In this document: one piece after another, positions 45,001 to 55,600 of the stretch | Numbering within the stretch: position 1 is the stretch's first letter | Layout: every line of letters starts with the position of its first letter | IMG/VR virus record: IMGVR_UViG_3300008954_003475 | Location: 1-64,000 of that record | Length of the DNA stretch: 64,000 nt | Reading direction: 5' to 3' (one strand) | From: a virus | Notes under the pieces: model-generated | Databases searched by the model: none | What the model was told of the DNA's origin: nothing | What the model saw: the letters and a program-made list of their open reading frames with translations, nothing else | Position numbers and translations under genes: made by a program

Positions 45001-46618
45001 GAATTCTTGTATTAACAAAGTTTCCAGTTCTAGGGTGTGTTGCGGGAGTCTCAAAGTTATCTTGCCGCTGCAATACAAGCAGGTTTTCAGTTCCTTCCGA
45101 AACGTCACTCAATGATATATTTCTCAAAAAATAAGACACTTCGGTACTTCCAACGTAATCAACAGTTTTTGGAAGAATTACTGGAAAACCATCTTCGGTA
45201 TATGCTATACCGTCTGTAACCTCTACTGTGTCAGAGTGAACTGCAAACCAAAGTGACGAATCTGAATCATCGACATATACTAAATTATTTGGATCATATT
45301 CAAAAAATCTAGTTGTTTGCTTGTCAAAGCTTTCGAGGACGTTCAGCGTTTGACCATTATCAGTCTTTCTTGAGGGTCTGTCGTAACCTTTCTGCATCAC
45401 AACCGTACCGGTCCTGTTGTCTCCCCGCCTGCTGATAAGTACCGCATAATATTCATCAACATCTAATGATGGTTCAATATTTGGATCAGCGATTAGCGTG
45501 CCAGAGAAGTCAAAGCTTACAACCCGAGGTGTATCATCAAGCTTGACCCCCAATGCTGCAAGATCTGCTTGAGAATATGACATCTCAATAATAGGAGAAG
45601 GGTCAGGGTCAAAGTCTATCAAGTTGTCAGGGGCTGGATCAGTTATGCAACTTATATCGGTTGATAACTTGTGAATTGAAATAACTATATCGCCTGAAAA
45701 ATCATACTCAAGCCCAGAACTTGCATCCTCATCTTCCGAAACAGAAAGTAGTAAATCAATTTTTTGAATATTATTTGCTTTTGCTAAAAACTTCTGTCCA
45801 TAAGTAGTGGTTTGGTCTCCATCTACTTCAAAATAAATCTCCTCTTCCGACTCTAATTCGAAATACAAATCATTAAAATTATATATAGAACCAAGACCTG
45901 TTTTTATTTCATCCTCAATAGACAAATCTGCACTAGAGGTTATAAAGTTTGCAAGATCCATATTTGGAGAATCTGTTTGAAAGGCAGTCTTCGTTCTCGC
46001 AAAGACCTTAAAGGGCTCTGCCTCTCTAAAAACAATTTTTCCACTATCAGAAAGAGTATTTAAGCTTTCCTTTTCTAAACTATGCTCTGTCTTTCCGGTT
46101 CCTCCGGAAAAATTATTAAAAAGTACCGCTATAACGCGTGTATAGTAATGCTCTGTAATCTTTGATATATTTTGCTTAAAGCTTATAACCTCTGAAACAA
46201 GTTCTCCAGAGTCGCTCAGGCTGCTGTATACAGTTCCAAGGATCAAAACCTTAGCTTCGATTCTACCACCAACATCAAGGCCAGAGGCCTCGACCTCTAT
46301 TCTGTTTCCATAAATAATATCACTGGGCTGCCTATCTAAATAGATAGCCCTTCCATCATACTCGCCGGAATCTATAACAAATTCTGATTCATTCTCATCA
46401 TCACTGCTGTCCAAATTACCCGCAGGATCGCTCGTATCTAATAAAACACGGCTTTCAAACAAGCGATCTCTTATGATTCCGCTTCCATGAAAATCCTTTG
46501 TTAAATTAGAAACTAAACCCCTATGGTGAATTTGTTCAGCATCTAAATCAGCCTCTGTTATTCTTTGGCCGTCAAAGAAATTTACTCTGGGAAGTTTTTC
46601 TCTATTAGCCTTTGCCAT
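42017..46618 (-). CDS. Large tail/baseplate protein with dockerin-like repeats
   Basis: 1,533 residues. The N-terminus (LPRVNFFDGQRITEADLDAEQIHHRGLVSN) is a recognisable start of phage baseplate/tail proteins (FFDGQ...EQ). Residues about 634-705 hold two Ca-binding loops in dockerin register: GDLDNDKELTSNDI and ADLNEDDTVDGSDI, each with acidic residues at positions 1, 3, 5 and 12. Around 1009 there is a short DGYAVDGYADE repeat. The C-terminal half is beta-rich, perhaps lectin-like (LEFGWRLSG-type segments, FELAQYAYPTYP). ATG at 46618 with AGGAG upstream. It probably forms part of the tail tip or baseplate periphery. Confidence 0.75.
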   Translation of the reverse strand: MAKANREKLPRVNFFDGQRITEADLDAEQIHHRGLVSNLTKDFHGSGIIRDRLFESRVLLDTSDPAGNLDSSDDENESEFVIDSGEYDGRAIYLDRQPSDIIYGNRIEVEASGLDVGGRIEAKVLILGTVYSSLSDSGELVSEVISFKQNISKITEHYYTRVIAVLFNNFSGGTGKTEHSLEKESLNTLSDSGKIVFREAEPFKVFARTKTAFQTDSPNMDLANFITSSADLSIEDEIKTGLGSIYNFNDLYFELESEEEIYFEVDGDQTTTYGQKFLAKANNIQKIDLLLSVSEDEDASSGLEYDFSGDIVISIHKLSTDISCITDPAPDNLIDFDPDPSPIIEMSYSQADLAALGVKLDDTPRVVSFDFSGTLIADPNIEPSLDVDEYYAVLISRRGDNRTGTVVMQKGYDRPSRKTDNGQTLNVLESFDKQTTRFFEYDPNNLVYVDDSDSSLWFAVHSDTVEVTDGIAYTEDGFPVILPKTVDYVGSTEVSYFLRNISLSDVSEGTENLLVLQRQDNFETPATHPRTGNFVNTRIQDAPSVAVMTAGEWAEVDEDYPPVLLARVKDKNVREAQDITGVFDKPGYIGNDEIVFIEPSSELLTSNLINRVIIPDLDCECNSRYRIVSVICDKMYAGDLDNDKELTSNDIMELLNVVGNTINTETTERKILGGELDLVTFIQADLNEDDTVDGSDIELIEDAIDGYVNFTLDESFNVLRLKLENVLEEDDFPTLFDSAEFSDWGVLSTPATADGEDTVSFAVETENEALSLRVGDQITISSGSSAGTYVIYSKTVDTDGVSVELSVTDTDGEAVAFVGSSDLGDVVIVSGTRVNTYSDNMKLLNVPFEEKNWSITYIGAPHDDTFLDICDLRRYSETNFTEEYEESCVCDEEVCMEEGDCAPIYKNQKVLANDLFIPNGEIYKEPGVPYHGDIEFSTITIPLPPGTVDDCQIDLYTNFIKAESGTCETESGYPAMKFSDGTYVGCEDSGSETDLTKGRIKFSQCISSLYVDAFVDGYAVDGYADETEAADSEEVISESFTDFTYPDDNGFNQWQDASDSPSSDAFVTALSGPNEPAVFVLSTINADERYAKLDYPSVPTIIDSELSGDFIIDFVMSRTVWDDSTLVHGKIAFFTTITITNAETTSVLKFGWRLSGSGATEMFYNGVITLGDADGDVVSDFDFSIDAADDLNDEIIFRLRRIDEAVFAMYYDDTLIDSTDNITGQFIRIGETPDVQPGAGDASVSFELAQYAYPTYPVQFTGTLHSLVMRHGYSSSSDLEEASIDISRDSDSLINRATVAFPLMLTQRTNVIGATLSITTTESVSAADGAEDYNIIPYNILNADNLGTVIDYPLEDNDSFVVTFQPGELVSGGTIDVDITTLALYFLSQAGHLPGFYKALIIEPSGSAETAMSISPEMSFEIEYEEVTTGVIFKVGVSLDATTGIATLQTKNILYDTLNDSNRTVLQFGVHLKKSGFRNEDIMVGVKDLSRIGIGVCVEETDFEDDDLCFFIAGSTATGTFVEGPFPCYFHLP

Positions 46619-46675
46619 TAAACATCTCCTACCTTTAACCTATATCGATACATCCAAGATTATTAATAGAGCTTA

Positions 46676-49600
46676 TTAGCATGGTTCTCTTGGGAATTTT
46701 ATCAATGCATTCGAATGTGCAGGCTTTAATCTATCGACAAGTTCGACTATCAAATCCTCAACTTCATCACTGTTAATCTTACCAAAATTATCCGCTACTT
46801 CTATATCAAAATTAAAGATACCTTTTGAGGGGTCAACAACCGTTGCATAAAAGTCCTCTTCACTTTCTTGTTCAAAATTCAACATAAGAGTTGTTGCATC
46901 GTCTTTAACCACAGGCATGACGGTATCTGTATTAGATGAATAATTTGGATCAATATAATCTCCTGCAGGATCTTTAAATGTGCTTCTCATCGTTCTGCTA
47001 AATCTTATATTATCCATTCTAGATAATGCCGACTTTCTTTCAAAAGCATCAGACCCAACGCATACTAGTCTAAAATCATCTCCAAGCTTTATATTATAAT
47101 CTATTTGTCTAGAGGCACCTTCTTGTTGTGTGGTTTGCCCATAAACAAACCCTGTACCATATATTACGCCTTCTTGACCATATGTTATGAACCCACTTTC
47201 AACCCCATCTACAAACAGCCTCATCGTATCTGATGCCGAATTTGTCCTATATGTACACATGACTCTATGCCAAGTGTTTCTATTCCAATCTATATCTTTA
47301 CATATTATATTTGTACTACCATTTGCAATTATTGAGAAAACAATCTGACTTCTCTCGTTTTTATAAACAGACACCCTGTCTCCGGATAAGCTGCGCGGAA
47401 TATACGAAACAAGCACATCAACCTTCGATCCTGGCAAAGCATCTGTCAAAAAGAGTCTTTTTCCGTCTGCGGAAAGCTTGCTTCCTATCGAAAAGTCCTT
47501 TTCAATTCCCGTCCCGCCTGTAAGCCGACCTGTTGTTTCGCTTCTATAGATTTCATCAAATAATATTTTATCTATTTCATCCTGAGAATAAAACTCTGAA
47601 AATTCTTGAGAATCTTGCAAAAGCTGCACACTAACAACTTCCTTTGCCGGAGTTGGCAAATCAATTATCGTTGGAGAAAAAGATGTAACTCGCTTTCTGG
47701 TTACCGAATAAATATCAACATAATATCTTTCAACCTCATCTCCGATTGTATCTAAGACTGGACTTATCCAAAACTCAATCGTTCCTTCTTTTCTTCTAAA
47801 ATAAGAAAGCCTATTATTTATAACTAAAGGCTGTGTATTAAAGAATCTTGCTGATAATCCAAAATTATCATTAACGCTGTTTTCGCTAACCAACATATCA
47901 TCGCTTCTAATCAGCTTCGTCTCATTAAATAGCGGCCCATCTTGTGCATAATGACATTCAATATAAGCCTCTATAGCCGTATCTTTATCAAAGCCCATAC
48001 GAACCATTGTTGATACAAACATATCTTCATCATTAATATACTTTAAAAGCTTCTCTCTGTCTTCCAAATCAAGTTTAAATTTAAAATTACTCTCTGTATT
48101 TAAAAACTCTTTTTGCCTTAATCTTCTTGACTGAAGAGCTATTGGGTCATCAAAATGAATCAATGCAAGAGTCTGATCGTCTGGACAGTGTGGATTCGGA
48201 TTCAGAAAATCCTCTGTAACACTTCTCGTTCCATCTGTATCACTTTGTGTAGGCCGTGTATCGCTAGACATCTCCGTTATGATTCTAAACTCATCTATGG
48301 TTCCGCCAAATTGGCCCGCTTCATTCCTATCACACCCTATATAAAGATGATCCCCAACCTTTGGTAGTTTTATATTTAAAAATGCAGGATAATTCAGATA
48401 ATAATCACCAGGATGTAATTCAAACGGATAAAACCCATTGGATCCAGCTGCAGTCAAAATAAGGCTTCCATTTGAATATTCAAATACCTCTGCATATTCT
48501 CCGCCATTATCTGAAACTGTAATTGGATTCGTCTCAATAAGCTCTACAACATACGGCTCATAATCTGGATCTGCCAAATAAATCTCTCCAACCATTTTTG
48601 ATACAGATTTAAATAACTTCTTACCCTTTATTGTTCCGTTTCCTCTTATGGAAAAGACCTCCTCATCCGTTCCGTCTATAGTCTCTCCATATACTGTAAT
48701 CTTATTTGTATAGATATCATCCATGTAACCTTCGGGATATCCTTCTATATCTTTTTCGCAAAAAGCTGTATTGTCTGAATCAAATTTGATCGATAAATAT
48801 CTGCCCAAATTTTTCTTATAAACCTGAACTGGTTGACAAATAAGCAGATGATGACCATCATCACCCTCTAGGTCTATTTCAAAAATTGACCGATGCAAAA
48901 AGTCTTCCTCCTCCACAATGCTGTCTAAAGTAGGAATTGTTCGCGGCAAAACAATCCTTCTTACCGTAACATCTTCCAACGATACTGGCTCTGCAGCGTG
49001 GGCCAAAATAACACTCTTACCGCTCTTTACATCATACGGCTTCTCATCAAGCCTATAATATGAAGAACTAGATAAACTTATTATATCATTACAATTTGCA
49101 TAAACCAAACCAAAGGTTTCTATGTGAATATTTAGATCAGAAAAATCAATCGTACTATTAAAGTTGCAATCAGCATCCTTTCCGACAAACTCTACCACCT
49201 TTGTGGCTATATTAACCCTATATTGTGGATTTATAACATTTTCACCGCTCACAATACTTATTGATCCACCATCTACGGTGTATAATATCCCGCCCAACTC
49301 TGTTTCGTTACCTTCGCAATCTGTTCTAAATATTGCAAAAGAACTATTTCTAAAATCGGTCGCTATATCTTCTTTGATTCCTGCGGTTGGGGGAAACATA
49401 AACTTTATATCAGAAGCAGAAGCGTCAAACGTAACCGTATCCAAGCTTAACCCGCTAACAAAAGTGACATCATCCCCGTCAACGCTGTTTATAATAAACT
49501 CCTGACCAACATATGATGCGGCCACAGTTGACTCCAGGAAGATTATAGACCTTCCTACCATCTCTTGAGAGAAGCCGGCCTTACTTGACGTAAAAGAAGA

Positions 49601-52600
49601 TGAATCAGCCAAAATTGTTCCATCTGTAAAAATATCACAAAACTCTATATTATCAACAAGGAAGTCTTGAAGCATTTCTTTGCTAACATCTGAAAATTTA
49701 TCATTTATCCTAACCGGGACTGGTCCGCCAAACTTATAAATATTTGGAGCTTCAAGGCCATCTACGAATAAATGCATTTCATCTTTTTCATAAAGAGTAT
49801 TTAGCCTCCAACTTGCAGATATATGATGAAGATCTCCTGGCTCAAAGTCTTTTATGTTTGTCGCAATATTATACATATTCACATCACCTCTTGAAGTCTG
49901 TGAATTATCATAAATTCTGAAATTCATAAATCCTTTGCCATCTTTAAATATTGATATTCTATTTTCAGAATCACTTTCGCCGCTATCAAACAAGTATCTT
50001 AATTTATCCGATGTAAAATAAACTTCGTCTACATCATATTCTGATTCTGATGCATATCCATAAGCATCAGCATATCCATCTTCATCACAATCCATATACC
50101 CATCGGCATAAGCATCAGCATATCCATCTGCCTCTCCAATTACGGATAAAGAAAATTCAATTTTAGAATCAGTACTTATAAAGATATCTCCATCCTCTAA
50201 AGTTGTAACCCCATCTTCGTGTCGTCCACTAAACTCTATAAGGCCTATATCTATAAGGTTTCCAGAGTAATTATCATGAAAATTATTTGCATCAACCAAG
50301 GATCCATCAAGCAGGTGTATTCCCAAGAAAGGCTCATTTAATATTTCGCATTCATCTATATCTTTTGATGAAAAATCATCAAAAGTAAGCCTGCTCAAGA
50401 CAAATGTATCAGATTCTATTGTTATTATCTCGTTTTCATAATCTTTTGACAGAATAAGACTATCAAACAATCCTACATCCCAATTCATATAGGCTATATC
50501 CACTATATCGTTGGTATGGCCGTCTAGAACCAAAACCAGCGGCTGCCCTGCATCACTTATTGCTAACGCAACCTTTATATTTAAAGCATCATCATAAACA
50601 TGTATTGGAACAATACCCGTCATAACTCCAGATACCGCCCCTTCAAATCTATCCGATGAAGAGGTTAAAATATCATAATCTAATTCTGACACCTTAAACG
50701 AAACCGTTACAGAATAATCTCCACCATGACATGGGAGTCTTGTGTATACAAAGTTACCATCTGATTCGGCATGATTACAGCTTTCCACATCATAAACTGA
50801 TGGCCCCATCCGATAGACTCCGCCACTCTGAATAGTATCAAAGCCTCCATGCTTCATCCAGAGAGATGACTCAGTTTCTGTGCCTCCAAGCAATATGTTT
50901 ATTAAATCCGAACTTGTTTCGTCAAGCTTTCTCCACCCGCGCCCTGGCTCTTTTCCGTCCAAAACTCCATCGCCGCAATATCTATACTCCGCAGAGCAAA
51001 CAAGGCCCGTTGGGCATCCCGACCCATCCTCATTCCTGTGCGCTCTTACTACAGATGAAAATTCACCATCTGTATTTATAGTTCCTGAAAAAGTATGATC
51101 TATTGGAACATCCGAATAGACAAACTCATAATCTCCGCCCGAGCCTCCGGACGCCTCGCAAACCCCTATTGGAACATTTACCGAGTTTCCAGCCCTGGTC
51201 CTAAAGACCCATTGACCAGCGTCTTCTGCTAGCGGAGATAAGCACAATTCGTCAAACCCTATAAAAACACCCTCTGAAGAATCTGAGTTGTACGGCAATC
51301 CAACCGACGTATCCGGGAAATCATACTTGTTTACCTCAAACGGTACACCTTTAGGGCTTCTTGCTGCAGCGCCAATATAAATATCATTTTCATTAAACCT
51401 ATTATATATTGAATACTTCAACCTTCCTATATCCACTATAGACTTTGCAGACCTATCTAGCGTTCCTGCTGCAATCTTGCCTGATAAAGCACTAGAATTA
51501 TGAACAGAGCTTATGCCATCAGCTGTATTAAACCATTTGTCAATATTAAAGGCTTCATAAATAACATCCTCTTTATCAACCCCGATAAGATCAGTATAAA
51601 ATAGCTTTATAGTCTTTTTCTTAGGCCCAACAGCGCTATTTACAACAATCTCTACCAAATTATTCAAAGGATCCCTTGTAAACTTTAGATCAACAAAATC
51701 TGACATCCAATCTAATATGTAGCTTTTTGCTTCATATCCTAAATACTTTGTAGATTCTGGATTAGCATTTGTAAGAATGGATGCAGTCTGATAAAGCACT
51801 GTTATTTCGCCAGTTGGCAGCAGTGTATTTATTGCGGCCGAACCTTGTGCTGTCACATATTGTTGATTATCTGGAATTCTATTTATTATGAATCCAGACA
51901 CAGAATCTGGAATTCTGCCTTCTACTGTATTTCCATCTTCATCTAGAAACGCATATACTTCATATATCGCACCGCGAGTATCTAAAATTCTAAAAGCAGA
52001 TGGACGATCATCAAACGCGACATCTACATCGCTTATATATGAAAATGGTATACTAAAGTCTAAATCAATCGTAATAGACTGGAAATTCTTATCTCTAAAT
52101 TTAGACAGCTCCTCAAGAGTGTCGTTGACTTTGCAGCTACAATTTCTTGTAGTATGCAGCCTATCATAAGTTGGTATTTCATTACTCTCTATATGCTCAT
52201 ACCCAACTCTAAATGTATATATTCTTCCACTTTCCGGATTGCATAATGGTCTTAATGAAAACAGCATAAACAGCAATTTATTCGTATCTCCCATAGATAT
52301 AAACGCTGGGCTGCTAAACCTAAGAAGGTCTAATTCGCTACCCTCTGCCAAGAGGCCTCTAGAGGAGTCAGACATGGATCTTCCGAGTCCAAGGATACCC
52401 AAGGATGCCTTATTAAACGCAATGTCCTCAGAGGGCTTTCTGCGTGGAGGGTTTATTACTTCTGGGGCAGAAAAATTAGACACCTTTAATGATATGTCCA
52501 TCTCTGTTTTTACAATCCTACTGATAGAATCTTCTTGTTTGACCAAGACAAAAGCACCAATGCTTTCTTCCTCTTCCCCTCCTCGCTCATCAACCCAAGA

Positions 52601-55600
52601 GCTTGTATAGTTATGCAGAGTTATGCTTGGAAGCGAATTGTCCACCCCTCCTATGACATGATCTGAAGCCAAAACCCCAAAATTATTATCATAATTAAAT
52701 GGATTGGTTCCAAGTTTGTAAACATAATTTTTGGTACCAATATTGTCTATATCTATAGTTAAAGTTGCATCATTATCAATTCCGGCCCACTCCGGGCAAA
52801 TCCATGCCGAAAGCGTTCCTTCGCTCAAATTAATATTCGAAAGAGAAGGGGTCTGTATAACGATATCGTCATTTATCATAACCCCCTCATTAAACTTGCA
52901 GGATTTAAACTCCAAAATTCCATCTGCACTCAATGTTCCGGGGTGTAAATAATCTCTGCCCAAAATCCAGCTTCCAAATACAGACTCTGTAATCTCAGGG
53001 GTTATGTCTGTAAAAGATTTTATCAAAGACTTAAAAGAAGGTGTGGTTGGCCCGTTTGTAAAGGCTTGCATCGTTCCCGCTAAAGCATTTCTATAAAGCT
53101 CTCTATCTGCAGTTATTGGAAATCTTTGAAAAAACGGAATCTTAGTTAATATTCCAAAATTTTTCTTCAAAGCATCTCTCAATGCTCCAAATTTGTATGT
53201 AACAAAATATGTTTCACCCTCTGATATTGCACTTCCTATGGACCAATCTACTTCATTATCTCCATACTCATATGAAATATAGATATCGTCATATGAATAT
53301 ACATAGCCAAGGAAAAGCCTGCCAGCCCTGAAGTCAACACCAACTTCGGTTCCTATCTTCGGAACAAAGGTGGTCTTGTATATAACCTCAACTGGATCAC
53401 CAGAATTAACATATGAGTCGGCCGGAATAGTGATTGTGATTCCAGAATCAGCTTTGTCCGTCTGAGCCTTAACGATAACCTGGGCGCTGCCCAAGTCTGG
53501 CGAATCTGCCTCAACATTATTCTCTGCTGGAACAGAAACTGTTATATTGGATAATTCTGCATCAAAACCTGTTATCGCAAATCGACTGCCTCCTTCGTCT
53601 AGTAAGAAATCTCCATCAAAATCTATGTCGTCCAGAATGGGGCCTGACTTTATTTCTACAACAACTTCATCGCCCGATTCTTCTGCAAAAACTATCTCTA
53701 AATCATCTATTTTAACAACATTTAATTTATCATTAAAAATTTCAGAACCTGTTGGCGTATGTATTATTTTATAAATTTCGTCAAATTCAGAATCATTTAT
53801 TGTAATCAAATAATCATCACCACTACTAAGTAACCTTGTGCTATAACTCTTTTTTAAGTCTATAACATTATCTTCAAAAGACATAAATGTAGTATCAAAG
53901 ATATTTCCGCCACCGTCTTTTACGAGCTCCTTTACAACGTCTGACCCCAAGTCTTCAAGCCTACTAGCCTCTGCTTCGTAGGTTAACCTTGACCCCTCTA
54001 AGAGCCCCGTTGAGTACACCCCGTTTACCTCAGAGACTTTCATGGGCAAGACCACTGTAAAGTCATCCAAAACAACACAAACATCTTGAAGGTTTCCATT
54101 AAAATCTATGGCCGTAGTTTCTCCGTCCGGAAGCAAAACAGTATTTTCTAAATCAAGTAAAGAAATAGTGCTGCTAGTATTTGATGGCTCATCATAAATT
54201 TTTGTAGCATCTTCCAAAGTATCTGAAGAAACTAACTTCTTCGAAGCCTCTACAATACTTATTATATTGGTATTGAAAGGCGTAATTGAATTATAATTAT
54301 AGTTAATATAACCTAATTCATAATCTTGATCATAAGATGTTGCCAAATAAACCTGGCCATGCCTATAGTCTACACAGTAATCTCCAACTTTGCGCAAACG
54401 AGATAGGTTTTCAAAAAAGCCTTCTCCTTTTGACGATAATATTTCAGAAGTCAAACTATCATCCGAAGCTCTGCTCACTCCTGGGTTTGAATTAATATCC
54501 CCAAAGTACTTCTCTCTTGCAAAAAGATCTGTTTTTGTAAATTCAATTGATGTATTTATATACGATCCAATTGCATCTCCTGAGCCATTTATAATATAAT
54601 TATTATCCAAGCTAAAGGCCAACCCCTTTGGACCTATAGTTACATCTTCATTCAAACTTGGCGCTGTAGCTGTAGAGTTTATAGACACTGAGCTGATCAG
54701 GTTGTCAGAATCTGGCGTTCCAAAAAACTTAATTTGTAAATCTTCAATATCATCAGAGCCGTCTAACCCCGTACTTCTTATGAAATAATCTTGAGAATTT
54801 TGATCAATTAATTCAGCAGGAATTCCCGGTGAGAATTGAATACTGCTATTAGACGCATTTGCTGTTATGGTTATAGAAAATGTTGGACAAACAAATTCTC
54901 CAATTGGCTCTAATCTTTCCAACTCTATTAAATCAAACTTTGCTAACTCATTCTCTTCTGTCCTGAACTCTGGAGAACGAGAGCCTGTAAAGTAAATCTC
55001 ATCCCTTGTATTATATAGAGGCAGATAAACCTCTCCAGTTGTTTGGTTAAAAACTCTAAATACATTTGTTACTGGCGTATTTTGTGGACTTATGATAAAT
55101 GAAGATACAAAATTATTTTCTACATGCTCGTTAAATACCTCTGTATGGCAAGGAGCTCTGTAATCAACATCCTCGACATAGACCTTATCGTAATTAAAGT
55201 CTATATTTACACCTTCTCCAACTAAGCTTCTGTTGCTTGCGGCAACAAACTCATTATCTTTTATATAAAAATCTAGATTTCTAGAAAATGAATTTCTATA
55301 TAAATATTCTGCAACATTATTATTAGACCCAGTGCCATCCCCGATCTCTTCGGCTCCGACCACTATAACCTCTCCTGTTGCATAATTTACTGCAAACTCA
55401 CCAACTCTAGAAGGTAACTTTGAAGCATTGAAAACAAGCTCTAACTGAAACTCATCTGGAATTTCTGATAAATTCTCTCCTGCCTTAAAAGCTATACCGC
55501 CCGTCTCTGGTATTTCATTTTCATAATTTACTATTGGAGCGTTTTCTAAGAAAAATCTTGTAATATTGGTAGGAATAGACTCTGTTTCGGCTTCTTTAAG

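Noticed and set aside
50866-51098. Two overlapping plus-strand frames
   Set aside because: Antisense shadows of the giant tail gene with no start signals.
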